Positions 18,501-27,731 of a stretch of 64,000 nt of DNA are shown one piece after another (the stretch's first letter is position 1; the number at the start of each line of letters is the position of its first letter). This DNA comes from Bryobacterales bacterium (GTDB lineage: Bacteria > Acidobacteriota > Terriglobia > Bryobacterales > Bryobacteraceae), in NCBI GenBank assembly GCA_019261985.1, contig JAFAQY010000023.1, forward strand, positions 26,711 to 90,710. The letters are read 5' to 3'. Made by a program: the position numbers and the translations under genes. Below the pieces are notes generated by a model, which made no database searches, was not told where the DNA came from, and was given only the letters and a program-made list of their open reading frames with translations.

Positions 18501-19631
18501 CTCTATTTGAGCGATTTTCCAACCGGCGTAGACAATGCGAACGGGGTTGTGCTGTTCGACCGCAACCGCGCGACAATCGAAAGCCTCACCGCGCAAGCCG
18601 GTGGAGGAACGATTGCGTTTACCGGGTTTCTGGGATTCGGCCAGGAACTTATATACCGCCTGCAAGCCGACGCGAAGCAGGTTCGCGTGCGCTATCCCGA
18701 GGATTTAAGCGATACCTTTAGCGCGCAACTTGCGCTGAATGGAACATCGAATGCCAGCACACTTTCGGGCACGCTCACGATCGATCGTACGGTGATTAAT
18801 CCGCGGGCGGACTTAGGCCAGCTTTTAGCCGCGGCTGTGGGGCCGAGCCCGACAAGCGCCGATAACGCGTACTTACGCGGATTACAGTTCAATGTCCACA
18901 TCGAGAGCTCGGCGGGTTTTCAGCTCGAAACGTCGCTTGCGCAGGATGTGGAGGCGAACGTGGATCTGAGACTTCGCGGCACGCCCGCGCGTCCCATCTT
19001 ACTCGGAAGCATCGGGGTGGATCAGGGCGACATTCAAGTGTTCGGCAGCAAATACACTGTCGACCGGGGCGAGATTCGGTTTTTAAATCCGGTAAAGCTC
19101 GAACCTACTCTGGATGTGCAGCTTGAAACCAAGGCCCGTGGAATCGCCGTAACGGTAAGCTTCACCGGCACGATGCAACGCATGAACGTCAGCTACAGCT
19201 CCGACCCGCCTCTGCAACAATCCGAGATCATCGCATTGTTGGCCGTGGGCCGCGATCCCAACTCGCTAGGAGCGCTTTCGTCCGCGCAAAGTTCCAGCTC
19301 ATCGTCGGGCTTCACCGTTGCCGGGGGCGGCCTGCTCAGCCAAGCGCTATCGGATCAACTTTCAAGCCGCTTCCAGCGATTCTTCGGGGCCAGCAAAGTG
19401 AAAATCGATCCGACGATCACCGGCGTGGATTACCTCCCTCAAGCCCGCCTCACTCTGGAGCAGCAGGTCTCAAAGGACATCACCTTCACCTACATCACCA
19501 ACTTGAACCGCACGCAGGAACAGATCGTGCGCCTGGAATGGAATTTCGACAAGAATTGGTCCGCCGTGGCCGTTCGCGATGCAAACGGGCTGTTTGGCAT
19601 CGATTTCCAGTACAAAAGACGATTCCGATAG
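15540..19631 (+). CDS. tamB: TamB-like translocation and assembly module protein (DUF490)
   Basis: Starting at ATG 15540, which overlaps the upstream stop (ATGA), the protein has 1363 residues. One membrane helix lies at about 35-60 (IAAAILVLALITVLAAFIVV), followed by a very long periplasmic beta-rich region of AsmA/TamB type and a C-terminal DUF490 domain with DQGDIQVFGSKYTVDRGEIR, then SSDPPLQQSEIIALLAVGRD and a beta-rich end. TamB spans the periplasm and cooperates with a TamA-type barrel; a lipid-transfer role is also proposed for the family. Residues about 5-34 are encoded by a 90-bp interspersed repeat (15552-15641), so the cytoplasmic N-terminus is probably not conserved. A later start after the repeat is possible. 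Confidence 0.93.
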   Translation: MNTDGGAGFGLQRSLQPPRRPGLKSQLRGKARSTAAILVRIAAAILVLALITVLAAFIVVQSGWFHEYVRARIIAELERSTGGRVELGRFSFRGATLTAQVAPLILHGKETAGEPPLLRIENTALQMRVISIVERKIDLAFLRLEKPQVRIVTYPDGSTNLPSPRDHQRNWAEQLLDLGVRRYELLDGQFQYDDRKAALNLQGEGLQLRMRYEAKIPAYQVEFDSSRVRLLPATLAPVETGVSARFAIERTRIAFSQIRLSSKQARADLTGELRDFERPKGSFTVKASAPVRDLVQLFSVPLEPVGSAAFDGRIEFALDEKVTYAARGRVNARGLAYSHDRLKIEGANGRADMQLGPAQIALTDVDATALGAHFVGSASLRNWSKFEATGTIDGLTIAETARLATDRQMPWNGILAGDVSAKATLGQNDANARVNFAIAPFGSNPIAGRINASFDQSTGALTLNSSYAATAATRLDVSGTLDKTIQVQFRSTDLNDVLPALALADPQASQRQIPLELTNGLATASGSVSGRLENPQFQGQVSVTNGIVDGHAFDRFTATVNATKTSVAASRFTLARRMTDVSGNATITARQGSFDDAAVSGQATVRNADIQELAREAGSTIEVSGTANVTVRVSGSVHTPQAAIALDVQKPGAFGEQLDRLRANVQVAPDWIEVSRGDAEDGPGHLRFSGNYRRSGPNWRTGDAQVQLTAQNLPATRVEALKKMAPRFDAQLNADLQGRMHVSNGAYSLASADGNASAQKITLDKQPLGEVSLTGSTAGTNVAVTATGKVRDIAFNSQGSWRLDGDEPGSANIQFTRATIESLHKLAMLAGTAPATDQSELPFQGFVEGHAILSLALLHPQDFRAEVTLDAVQLNPKADQTLKLGVQVQDVTVRNTQPVIVDVNSREARVRSAQFIARDTDIQATGAIPFAAGAGADLALRGSINLIVLQLLNPNLLATGNATVQASLRGSLSDPMLNGRMELKGASLYLSDFPTGVDNANGVVLFDRNRATIESLTAQAGGGTIAFTGFLGFGQELIYRLQADAKQVRVRYPEDLSDTFSAQLALNGTSNASTLSGTLTIDRTVINPRADLGQLLAAAVGPSPTSADNAYLRGLQFNVHIESSAGFQLETSLAQDVEANVDLRLRGTPARPILLGSIGVDQGDIQVFGSKYTVDRGEIRFLNPVKLEPTLDVQLETKARGIAVTVSFTGTMQRMNVSYSSDPPLQQSEIIALLAVGRDPNSLGALSSAQSSSSSSGFTVAGGGLLSQALSDQLSSRFQRFFGASKVKIDPTITGVDYLPQARLTLEQQVSKDITFTYITNLNRTQEQIVRLEWNFDKNWSAVAVRDANGLFGIDFQYKRRFR
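15552..15641. repeat. 90-bp inverted-repeat-bounded element inside the start of tamB
   Basis: The element begins GGTGGAGCAGGC and ends GCCCGCTCCACC; the outer 8 bases are exact complements (GGTGGAGC/GCTCCACC). Inner parts are also palindromic (GCCTTCAGCCTCCGCGGAGGC). It is translated as part of the TamB N-terminus without a frame break. The GGAGCAGGC arm recurs as a short palindrome at 6620-6641. Confidence 0.7.
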
Positions 19632-19643
19632 GTTCCCTTGAAA

Positions 19644-19751
19644 GTGGGGCAGGTTGCCAACCTGCAGCGGGTTGCCAACCCGCTTGCCGACCCCTCAACC
19701 AACCCCGCCCAGCGCGGTTGGCAACCGCGCGCCGGATGGCATCGGCCCCAC
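19644..19751. repeat. GTGGGGCAGG-type interspersed palindrome
   Basis: A well-preserved copy: GTGGGGCAGGTTGCCAACCT, GCAGCGGGTTGCCAACCCGC, a variable centre, GCGCGGTTGGCAACCGCGC and a closing GGCCCCAC. Each arm is itself a hairpin, and the ends are complementary (GTGGGGC/GCCCCAC). It fills the gap between the convergent tamB and pheT genes and may act as a bidirectional transcription barrier. Confidence 0.8.
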
Positions 19752-19755
19752 AATG

Positions 19756-21741
19756 CTATACCCGCAGCTCGTACCCGCTTGCGCGCATGGCTTCGATAAC
19801 ACGGGAACGGATTGCGCTTACTTCATCCGAGGTCAGTGTTCGGTCCGGCGCGCCGACGGTCAGTCTATAGGAAAGGCTGCGCTGGTCGTCAGGCAAGGTG
19901 AAATCTCGCAAGAAAGAAAGCGAGAGCAGATCCGGACCGGCATGCCGCGCCAGCGCGCGTTCCACATCGCCAATCAGCGCGCGCGCCGGGGCCACAATGG
20001 ACAAATCAAAAGCGCTGTCGGGAAACTTGCGCAAGGGTTCGTAGTGTGGCTGGGCAGGCTGGAGTTTTTCGAGCAACGCAAGATCGAGATCGACTACGGC
20101 CGCGCGGCCGCCTTCCACCATTCGGGGATGAAATTCGAAAACCCGCCCTAGCACTGTGTCGCCGCACATCAAGTCGGCGCACCTGCGCGGATGTTCGTAA
20201 GCCCGAGGTTCTGCTGAGGGTCGCGCGCGCATTCCCGGGAGCAAGCATTCCGCCACGCGCTTCAATTCGAGCAGGCCGGCGACGCCGTCGTTTTTCGCAA
20301 AGATCGCCGCGGCGAAGTGAGGCGTCTCCACCGCCGGTTCGATTTCTTTGCCGATCTCGAACAATCGGAACGAATCTAAGTGGCGGGCGTTGTCGCGGAT
20401 GTTTTTCCATATACCGGGCAAAAGACTCCGGCGCAGGAGGTTCTGATCCGCCGCGATCGGGTTCGCGACCTGCACGTGCCGTTCAGGGTCCAACGAAAAC
20501 GCGCGGGCCATCTCTTCGCTGATGAACGAGTAGTTCTTCACTTCAGTGAAGCCTTGTGCCGCGGCCATCTCGCGGACATAATGTTGAAATTCGCGCTCCG
20601 GGTTGGGATGCGGCACGCTTGCGGGGACCAGCGGGGCGGCCGGGGTGATGGAATCGTAGCCCACCATGCGCCCGACCTCTTCGACAAGATCGTCCTTAAT
20701 TGCAATATCCTTCGTCGCACGCCAGCTTGGGACAAAAACGGAGAACGTGCGGGAATCGATCTCCTCGACCTTGAATTCCAGCGATTCCAGAATTGCCCGG
20801 ACTTCGTTCGGCGGAATGTCGCGGCCAAGCTTTCGGTTTAACCAATCGAGCGGAAGGAGAATCGGCGATGACGGCGGACTCGGGCGGTACGCATCGGCGA
20901 CACCGCCCACCAGCTTGATTCCCGGTGAAACCTGCTGCAGCAACTCGAGCGCGCGCTCCAGACCGCGAATTGTGTTGACCTGATCCTGAGCTTTTTCAAA
21001 GCGCATCGAGGCGTCTGTCCGCAGCTTCAGGCGCGAAGAGGTTTTGCGAACGCTAGAGGCGTTGAAATTCGCGCTTTCGAGTACGATTTGTGTAGTCGAA
21101 CCGGAAATGGCGCTCCCGCTGCCGCCGATAATTCCCGCGATCGCAATAGCGCCTGCCCCATCGGCGATCACAAGATTCGATGTGTCGAGATGGTACGTCA
21201 AATCGTTTAGGGCAGCGATCGATTCCCCTTGCCTCGCGCGCCGGACATAGATCGTGCCGCCATGCAATTTTTCCGCGTCGAAGGCGTGCATCGGTTGGGC
21301 GATCTCCGCCATTACGAAGTTGGTCACATCGACGATGTTGTTGATCGCGTTCAGGCCAATGGATTCCAGGCGCGCTTGCAACCACGCGGGCGATGGCTGA
21401 ACCGTTACGCCCTCGAATACGAGCGCGGAATAGCGCGGGCAGAGCGAATAATCTTCGATTTCAACTCCGATGCAAGGCCGCTCGGCGAAATTGCGGCCCT
21501 TCACCGGATCGGAGAGCTTGTTGCCGAAGATAGCCGCGAGCTCACGGGCCATGCCATGATGGCCCCATAGGTCCGGACGATGCGTGATCGACTTATTATC
21601 GATGTCGATAATGTAGTCGCCTCGGTGCTCCTCGATGCCCTCGCACTCGGCGGTTTTGAGCGTAATTCGATTCGCTAGCACCGCGGGTTTAACGTCCAAC
21701 CCCGGCAGCATTTCAAGCAGCCAGTTGTAGGAGAATTTCAT
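19756..21741 (-). CDS. pheT: Phenylalanyl-tRNA synthetase beta subunit, short form
   Basis: With 661 residues this is a PheRS beta chain that attaches Phe to tRNA(Phe) together with PheS. Its start ([16 protein letters not shown]) passes directly to [20 protein letters not shown]; the EMAP-like tRNA-binding OB domain of about 110 residues that sits between these blocks in E. coli-type subunits is absent. The B3/B4 region ([20 protein letters not shown]), the B5 DNA-binding-like fold (about 280-350), the catalytic-like core and the C-terminal FDX-ACB anticodon domain ([18 protein letters not shown]) are present. It starts 2 bp after pheS. Confidence 0.96.
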   Translation of the reverse strand: MKFSYNWLLEMLPGLDVKPAVLANRITLKTAECEGIEEHRGDYIIDIDNKSITHRPDLWGHHGMARELAAIFGNKLSDPVKGRNFAERPCIGVEIEDYSLCPRYSALVFEGVTVQPSPAWLQARLESIGLNAINNIVDVTNFVMAEIAQPMHAFDAEKLHGGTIYVRRARQGESIAALNDLTYHLDTSNLVIADGAGAIAIAGIIGGSGSAISGSTTQIVLESANFNASSVRKTSSRLKLRTDASMRFEKAQDQVNTIRGLERALELLQQVSPGIKLVGGVADAYRPSPPSSPILLPLDWLNRKLGRDIPPNEVRAILESLEFKVEEIDSRTFSVFVPSWRATKDIAIKDDLVEEVGRMVGYDSITPAAPLVPASVPHPNPEREFQHYVREMAAAQGFTEVKNYSFISEEMARAFSLDPERHVQVANPIAADQNLLRRSLLPGIWKNIRDNARHLDSFRLFEIGKEIEPAVETPHFAAAIFAKNDGVAGLLELKRVAECLLPGMRARPSAEPRAYEHPRRCADLMCGDTVLGRVFEFHPRMVEGGRAAVVDLDLALLEKLQPAQPHYEPLRKFPDSAFDLSIVAPARALIGDVERALARHAGPDLLSLSFLRDFTLPDDQRSLSYRLTVGAPDRTLTSDEVSAIRSRVIEAMRASGYELRV

Positions 21742-21743
21742 GG

Positions 21744-22769
21744 CTAAAACTGCCTCAGAAAGCGCAGATCGCCGCTCAGGAACAAACGAATGTCATCGAC
21801 CCCATATCGCATCATCGCCAAACGTGTAAGGCCGAGGCCAAAGGCGAAACCGTTCCATTGTTCGGGATCGACGCCGCTGTGGCGCAGCACAGCCGGATTC
21901 ACTAAACCGCAGGGCAGCAACTCCACCCAGCCGGACTGCTTGCATACCGGGCAGCCTTTGCCTGAACAGATCAGGCATTGAATATCGAGCTCGAAACCGG
22001 GTTCGACGAAGGGAAAGTATCCGGGACGCAGGCGAACCGTAACGTCGCGATGGAAGATCGCGGAAAGAAGCGTCTTCATAAAATAAATCAGGTGCGCGAC
22101 CGAAACTTCGCGATCCACCATCATGCCTTCGAGCTGATAAAAGGTGTGTTCGTGCGAAGGGTCGACTTCTTCATTCCGGAAAGCGCGTCCGGGCGCGATC
22201 ATCTTCAGAGGCGGTCCCAGTTTTTCGAGGCCGCGCACCTGTACGGGCGAGGTATGTGTTCGTAGAAGGCGGCCGTCTTTCAACCAGAAGGTGTCCTGCA
22301 TATCGCGCGCGGGATGATCGGCGGGTATGTTTAGCGCGTCGAAATTGTAGTGCTCCGTCTCGACTTCAGGGCCATCCAGGACGGTGAAGCCCATCGAAAC
22401 GAAAAGCTGCTCGATTTCTCTTTGCACCTGCGTTACGGGATGCAGGCTTCCCGGCCGCGGGCCCGGAGCGGGAGCGGTGAGATCGACCCATTCGGAATCG
22501 AGCCGTGCATCGAGTGCCGCCGATTCAAGGGCTGCTTGCCGTGCTTCAATCCGCGCTTCCAAATCCTGCTTTACGGAATTCAGCAGCGCGCCAATGCGCT
22601 TGCGTTCATCGGGCGCCAGCTTGCCGAACGTTTTGCTGATCTCGCTCAGCTTGCCTTTGCGGCCGAGCGCCTCGATGCGAGCCGCCTCGACCGCTTCGAG
22701 GGTGGAAGCGTCATGGAGCGCCGATAGAATCTTCGCGTGTATTTCTGAAATAGTTTGATCCAGGTCCAT
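21744..22769 (-). CDS. pheS: Phenylalanyl-tRNA synthetase alpha subunit
   Basis: The 341-residue protein has an N-terminal coiled coil (about 1-90) and a class II synthetase core. Visible are [20 protein letters not shown], the motif 2 region [20 protein letters not shown], the substrate loop [16 protein letters not shown] segment [15 protein letters not shown], and motif 3 [19 protein letters not shown]. Four cysteines in [16 protein letters not shown] form a likely zinc knuckle, a variation known in some bacterial PheS. The gene lies 2 bp upstream of pheT in one operon. Confidence 0.97.
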   Translation of the reverse strand: MDLDQTISEIHAKILSALHDASTLEAVEAARIEALGRKGKLSEISKTFGKLAPDERKRIGALLNSVKQDLEARIEARQAALESAALDARLDSEWVDLTAPAPGPRPGSLHPVTQVQREIEQLFVSMGFTVLDGPEVETEHYNFDALNIPADHPARDMQDTFWLKDGRLLRTHTSPVQVRGLEKLGPPLKMIAPGRAFRNEEVDPSHEHTFYQLEGMMVDREVSVAHLIYFMKTLLSAIFHRDVTVRLRPGYFPFVEPGFELDIQCLICSGKGCPVCKQSGWVELLPCGLVNPAVLRHSGVDPEQWNGFAFGLGLTRLAMMRYGVDDIRLFLSGDLRFLRQF

Positions 22770-22774
22770 TCAAA

Positions 22775-22800
22775 GTGGGACAAGCTTAAGCTTGTCCTAC
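22775..22800. repeat. Short palindrome of the GGACAAGC family overlapping a gene end
   Basis: GGACAAGCTTAAGCTTGTCC is a perfect 20-bp palindrome, flanked by GTG and TAC. On the minus strand the last codons of the hypothetical gene upstream of pheS read GTA GGA CAA GCT TAA inside it, so the element supplies the stop codon and the last three or four residues of that protein. Confidence 0.75.
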
Positions 22801-23259
22801 GTGAGGTGCGAACACATCCTCAGCCTTTGCCATTTCCCAAGCGAGGTGATTGATATAGAATAGCAGCGCCGCCGGCGGGAACTGGGCGTGAAACTTTTCC
22901 CAGACCTCCTGCTGCCAGCCCTCTTTCAAGTAGCTCGCGATGTTGGCGTCTTTCTCGAAGAAACCGTCCTGGTGCGGAACGCCCAGGTGATCGAGCACGG
23001 CCTTGATCATGTCCATGTGCGAAATCAGGACCGCTTGCCCAATATCGGTCGCAAACTCGTCGTCGCGCTCGGAAATCCGCGCCCAGATCCGCGGGGTGGC
23101 TTTGCGCAGGGTTTCGGAGTTCAGCTTGTTCAGATAGAGCCGCGTCTTGAAGCGGTCGTAAATCTGGTAGGTCTTCAATCGGCCCATGGAAACCGACCGC
23201 ATCATCTGCTGAAGATTATCCTCACCCAGGCGGAGGAAAACGTCACAAAGCTGCATCAC
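22786..23259 (-). CDS. Conserved hypothetical protein
   Basis: The 157-residue protein is not recognised. It looks globular and mostly helical, with no signal peptide or membrane helix; recurring features are MGRLKTYQIYDRFKTRLYLN, RISERDDEFATDIGQAVLIS and a C-terminal PPAALLFYINHLAWEMAKAE. The composition and regular codon use indicate a real gene. It lies 16 bp upstream of pheS on the same strand and may be cotranscribed with the synthetase genes. Its final residues and stop codon come from a short interspersed palindrome, so the original C-terminus may have been different. Confidence 0.7.
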   Translation of the reverse strand: MMQLCDVFLRLGEDNLQQMMRSVSMGRLKTYQIYDRFKTRLYLNKLNSETLRKATPRIWARISERDDEFATDIGQAVLISHMDMIKAVLDHLGVPHQDGFFEKDANIASYLKEGWQQEVWEKFHAQFPPAALLFYINHLAWEMAKAEDVFAPHVGQA

Positions 23260-23369
23260 CGTTCATTGTAGCGAGAGGTTCCTAGTACGTTTATTGCACG
23301 GGCCTGCGCTTGGGGCCGTGCCCCGCGTGTGCCCAGACTGACGTACGATCGGGGTGCAGCCTTGCATCT

Positions 23370-25142
23370 TCAGTCGGGCTTACGGTGCGGCTGCGTCTGG
23401 GGGCGGGCTGACGTCAGGTCCATGCGCTGGAAAACCTTCATATAGCCCCGCGGTCTAGAAGAAAAGATTCGATTGTAGTGGACACCCTCGTAGGTCATGG
23501 AATCTCCGGACCCACCCAGTACAGGCTGGGGGTCTGCCCAGGTCAAAATGTAATCAGGTGAGTTGCGATAACCCCTCACGCCCGCAAACGGAAACACGCG
23601 CGTTCCGAACTGGTAATTGTTAAGCAAGACGGCGCCGTTTTGGCCTGCGATATACCCTCCGGCATGAGATAAGACATCGATGCGAAGTTGCGTCTGAAAG
23701 TCAGGCCTCGAGATAGTTATGAAAGTGTCTTGTCCTTTGACGAGATGCTGACCTGAAACGTACTCCGCAATCAGGCCATTGGCCTCACTTGCGCCGGCAA
23801 TGTGCAATGCCAAGAAGTAGACCGTGATCGCCGTGGCGCACGCCTGTACGGTCCAGCGTGCGAGCGTGCTCCAATTGAACAGAGCGAACCAAGGCATCAA
23901 GATCAGCACCGGAAAGATGGCTAGTCTAGGAATCAAACGACTGCCTCCCACCATGGCGTTTGGAGCGGATACAACAGCGAACACATATCCTGTCAGAACT
24001 GCAAATAACGAGCTTTTCAGATCCATATATTTTTTTTGCACTTTACGTGTCAGAACTAGATACGCGATCATGCCGGCAAGCATCAGAGCAAATGCCTTCG
24101 AAGCCAGTAATTCGTCGTTATAGTAAGACGCCAAAACGGGAAGCTGCGCGACTAGCCTGAGCCGCCGCACGAAAACACCCAAACCAGTGTGGAGTATGTC
24201 GATGGCGCAGGCGAGTGACGCTAATAGCGTTCCAACTAACCATTTCCCGCCCTGAACCCGTGCAGGCCAAAGCGTTAGTATGCGAACTGCCGGACGTATT
24301 AAGAGAAGAAAACTTCCGCTTACCAACGCAGCCGCCAGCGTGCCCCAAAACAGGGTCCAGACCCTAGAAAGGTCCGGACCGCCGAACAAACGAATGACCA
24401 GATTTAGCTCGGGATGAAGGTAATCGGTGAAAAGCAGCAGCGTTGGCGCAAATGTAATGATTAGGCCGAAGCTATTCCGTCGAACTACGGTGGCCTCGAG
24501 GTCCCATTTGATGACATCGCCCCTGCATAGAGCCAGTAGGTCGTAAAGCCTAACTATTGCAACGGCGATAAAAAGCAGAACGAGAGGGACCAGATGCGTA
24601 AACCAGAGCGCCAAATGGAGCAGAGTTAATGCGGCGATAGACCGACGCGACAAATGGGCGCGGTGCTTCAACCAATAGGCAAATGAAATCAAAAAGAGCG
24701 GGACGCCGTATACAAAGCTATAAAATCCTGAGTGAACCAGGTAATTATCGGAAAGCGGCAGAATCAAAAACGCAAGGAACGTCGCGCGAGGTGCGACGAG
24801 ATATATTGCTATCCGTGCACAAACCGCCATCAAAACGAAATACGCCGTCAGCGTGAGCTTCTCGGGCACAGATGCGGGAAATATGGACATGCACGCGGTA
24901 AGCAGGAAATCCGCGGTCCAGTTCGGATACGGCCCGGTGACGAGGATGTAATGCTCGCGAAGGCCCGGCGATCTGATGTAGTCCAATAGCATCCGAGCGG
25001 TGGCCAAATGTGCGGGTCCGTCGGTAGAAGGGAAATACGTAAAGGACCAAATGTACGCCAATTGGCTGAGGAGAAGTGTGGCGTACAGCAGATTGCCTGC
25101 TTTACCGAGCCAGACGACGCTCCGACGCAGAAGGCGACTCAC
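23370..25142 (-). CDS. Polytopic membrane protein, GT-C glycosyltransferase-like
   Basis: The GTG at 25142 is preferred over the TTG at 25157 because GGAGG lies 8 bases before it. The product has about 590 residues and roughly 12 predicted membrane helices. The first extracytoplasmic loop contains an acidic motif (FPSTDGPAHLATARMLLDYI), the arrangement seen in GT-C enzymes that use lipid-linked sugars; the C-terminal 150 residues are mostly extracytoplasmic (QHLVKGQDTFITISRPDFQ, YILTWADPQPVLG). The donor and acceptor are unknown and I recognise no specific family. It follows on the same strand as the MFS/spermidine-synthase-like gene, 53 bp away. Confidence 0.65.
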   Translation of the reverse strand: MSRLLRRSVVWLGKAGNLLYATLLLSQLAYIWSFTYFPSTDGPAHLATARMLLDYIRSPGLREHYILVTGPYPNWTADFLLTACMSIFPASVPEKLTLTAYFVLMAVCARIAIYLVAPRATFLAFLILPLSDNYLVHSGFYSFVYGVPLFLISFAYWLKHRAHLSRRSIAALTLLHLALWFTHLVPLVLLFIAVAIVRLYDLLALCRGDVIKWDLEATVVRRNSFGLIITFAPTLLLFTDYLHPELNLVIRLFGGPDLSRVWTLFWGTLAAALVSGSFLLLIRPAVRILTLWPARVQGGKWLVGTLLASLACAIDILHTGLGVFVRRLRLVAQLPVLASYYNDELLASKAFALMLAGMIAYLVLTRKVQKKYMDLKSSLFAVLTGYVFAVVSAPNAMVGGSRLIPRLAIFPVLILMPWFALFNWSTLARWTVQACATAITVYFLALHIAGASEANGLIAEYVSGQHLVKGQDTFITISRPDFQTQLRIDVLSHAGGYIAGQNGAVLLNNYQFGTRVFPFAGVRGYRNSPDYILTWADPQPVLGGSGDSMTYEGVHYNRIFSSRPRGYMKVFQRMDLTSARPQTQPHRKPD

Positions 25143-25195
25143 ACAGACGTCCTCCAACGCGTACTATCTGACTATTTGCTGCTGCTTAGTTTACA

Positions 25196-27634
25196 CTAAC
25201 GGAGGTGAATTTGTCCCAAGTTCTCCGCCGATCCGACGAAAAGATCGCGAGGGTAATGGAAATAACGCGACATCTGCTGCTTGATCGCATTGGCATTGTT
25301 GAAATTAATTCCCATGCCCGCCAGGTATTGGAGACGCAGGTCGAGATCGGTGTTCACATGGGCATTAGCGATCCAGGGCTTAAGATCTTCCGCGCGCCCG
25401 GCCAATGTGCCGAGGAGGTCGCCTGCCGAATCGAATCCGGCTTCGTGGAGCGATTGCTCCAGCCGGCCGTTTTCATCGATGCGCCGCTGCATCTGATCTA
25501 CATCGACCTTGGCATCGCCATCGCGGCCCAGAAGCACGACATCGTAACCTTCGCCATTAATATCATTCGCCCACACGCTGCCCTGGGGAAAGACCTCAAA
25601 AAATGTCGCCAGTTCGGTTTTGATCGTCTCCGGATCGCTCTCATACAGCGGCACCCATTGTGTCACGACTCCGCCGGGCTTCAAATGCCGCTTGCAAATC
25701 TCAAAATATTCTTTTGAGTAGAGCGTGGCCGTGCCTTTCACCCAAGGATGGATCGGGTCGGACGTGATGACGTCGAATTTTTCGTCTGTGGTCAGGACGT
25801 AGTGGCGCGCGTCGTCATAGAAAACAGTTGTGCGGGGGTCGGTCAGGACGTGATAATTTTCATCTCCGAAAAACCGTGAAGTCGTCGGCGGAATCAGTTT
25901 CTCGATTTCGCAAATCGTTATTTTTTTAACCTCGGGGTGTACGACAAATGTCCCGGCGGTAACGCCCGCTCCGAACCCGACGATCAGTACCGACTTCGGA
26001 TCGGGATGAATCAGCGCGGGCAGATGCCCGAGCATGCGTTGCAGCCGCATATCGAAGGGCTCGGTTGACGCTTCTACTTTTCCGCTGACATGGAAGTAAA
26101 TCCGGCCGCCCTCCACGCGCGAAACGACGATCGAAGCATTGGTTCCCTCGCCGCGAAATAGTAAGTCGCCGGTTCCCGTGCTCGTCAACATGCGGCGGCC
26201 ATATGCGACGGCAAGCCAGGGCACTTGATCGACGCTTTCAATCATCATGATCGCGGCTGCGGTGGCCGCGATTAGCCCGATTGCACCTTTGGTTCGCACG
26301 ACCGGAACAAGCACAAGCAGCGCGGCCGCGACGGAAATCGCGATCATCAGACGCTCACAATTTTGGGAGCCGATCCACGGAATGAACATAAGGCTGAAAG
26401 CGATTGCGCCCGCGATTGCGCCAATAGTATTCGCGGCGTACGTTCGCCCCACCAGCTGAGCCGGATCGTGACCCGGTTTCACGGCCGCCGCGAGCGCTAA
26501 CGGAAAGCTCGCGCCCCAAAGAATCGCAGCCGGCAGCACGCACCACAGGCAGCGGACTATATCGATTTGGAAATTGAACCAGGGGTTTGTGGTTAGAAAA
26601 GGATTGACCGGCCAATAGGGCAGGGAATCGGCTGTCGCATACGCGCCCCAGAAAATCGCCCCGGCGAGCAGGAACTGAGTGATTCCTAATGCGATGCGGG
26701 GGTTCTTCCGGCCCAGCGCCGACCCGGCCGCGCTTCCCAAACCCAGGCCGATCAGAAATACAGCCAGAATGATCGAAAACGTGTAGACTGTCGCTCCGAT
26801 CATGAGTGAAAGGAGGCGCGTCCAGACGACCTCCGCGCCGAGGGCGGTCATGCCCGAAAGGGCGATCGCGACCAGCACAACGCGAGAGCTTCTTTGAAAG
26901 GGTGGTGGGGCAAAGGCTAGTGGGGCAAAATCTGGCCGGGTCGTCGATGCTTGGCGCGCCGAGCCTTTCGCGGAAACCAAATAGCTGATGAGAGCGACCG
27001 CAAAATTGATCCCGACTCCCACAAACGTCGCAACACGCATGTCATAGATGCGCAGTAGATAAAATCCGGCGAGCAGGGAGCCAAAAACCGCGCCAGCGAT
27101 ATTGCTCCCGTACAGGAAGCCCATCCAGCTAACGCCGCGGGGCGAAGCTTCTACCCAGCGCGCGATGGCGGGAAGCGAAGCTCCCATCAATATTGTGGGC
27201 GGCAGCAGGCAAATACCCGCGAGAATCGCTCGCAGGGCGATGCCTTGTAATCCGTGGATCGCTATCGCGGCGTAGACCCGGTCCAGCATAGGAACCGCAA
27301 AAAGCACCAAAATGGCCAGCGCGCCGATACCCAGCTCAAGCGCGGCATATACCCGCAGCGGATCGCGGCGCGCGGAGATGAATGTGGCAGCCGCAAGACT
27401 GCCGGCGCACATGCCTCCCATATAAATCGCGAGCAAAACCGCCAGCGAAACCGCGGACGAGCCGATCGCCAACTGCAGTAATTGGAACCAAACGATCTCG
27501 TAAATTAGTGCTGCGCAACCGCTTCCGGCAAAGAGCAAAAGCACAAGCGGCAGGGATGGGCGATAGACCGTGGAGGATTGATCCGGTCTTTCCAGAGCGG
27601 CGGAAGCGGCGGAATTGGAAGCTTTTTGAGACAT
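25196..27634 (-). CDS. Fused MFS-type membrane domain / spermidine-synthase-like protein (paralogue 1)
   Basis: ATG 27634 gives 812 residues; the open frame runs further upstream only into the divergent promoter. The first 540 residues form about 14 helices, starting GSGCAALIYEIVWFQLLQLA and with a repeated block GMTALGAEVVWTRLLSLMIG. The last 270 residues are a Rossmann domain of spermidine-synthase type: SVLIVGFGAGVTAGTFVVHP, then EIEKLIPPTTSRFFGDENYH, and FDVITSDPIHPWVKGTATLY. Such fusions are common in Acidobacteriota, but their reaction is unproven; polyamine synthesis should not be assumed. A close paralogue lies at 55.6-57.9 kb. Confidence 0.88.
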   Translation of the reverse strand: MSQKASNSAASAALERPDQSSTVYRPSLPLVLLLFAGSGCAALIYEIVWFQLLQLAIGSSAVSLAVLLAIYMGGMCAGSLAAATFISARRDPLRVYAALELGIGALAILVLFAVPMLDRVYAAIAIHGLQGIALRAILAGICLLPPTILMGASLPAIARWVEASPRGVSWMGFLYGSNIAGAVFGSLLAGFYLLRIYDMRVATFVGVGINFAVALISYLVSAKGSARQASTTRPDFAPLAFAPPPFQRSSRVVLVAIALSGMTALGAEVVWTRLLSLMIGATVYTFSIILAVFLIGLGLGSAAGSALGRKNPRIALGITQFLLAGAIFWGAYATADSLPYWPVNPFLTTNPWFNFQIDIVRCLWCVLPAAILWGASFPLALAAAVKPGHDPAQLVGRTYAANTIGAIAGAIAFSLMFIPWIGSQNCERLMIAISVAAALLVLVPVVRTKGAIGLIAATAAAIMMIESVDQVPWLAVAYGRRMLTSTGTGDLLFRGEGTNASIVVSRVEGGRIYFHVSGKVEASTEPFDMRLQRMLGHLPALIHPDPKSVLIVGFGAGVTAGTFVVHPEVKKITICEIEKLIPPTTSRFFGDENYHVLTDPRTTVFYDDARHYVLTTDEKFDVITSDPIHPWVKGTATLYSKEYFEICKRHLKPGGVVTQWVPLYESDPETIKTELATFFEVFPQGSVWANDINGEGYDVVLLGRDGDAKVDVDQMQRRIDENGRLEQSLHEAGFDSAGDLLGTLAGRAEDLKPWIANAHVNTDLDLRLQYLAGMGINFNNANAIKQQMSRYFHYPRDLFVGSAENLGQIHLR

Positions 27635-27731
27635 GTAGGATGCCAGTGGGCCATGATAGCGCAGTAGGATAAATACCCGACGTGGAGAAACAGCGCGAGA
27701 CAGAAATGTATCTGTCCATTGGGAGGTCCCT

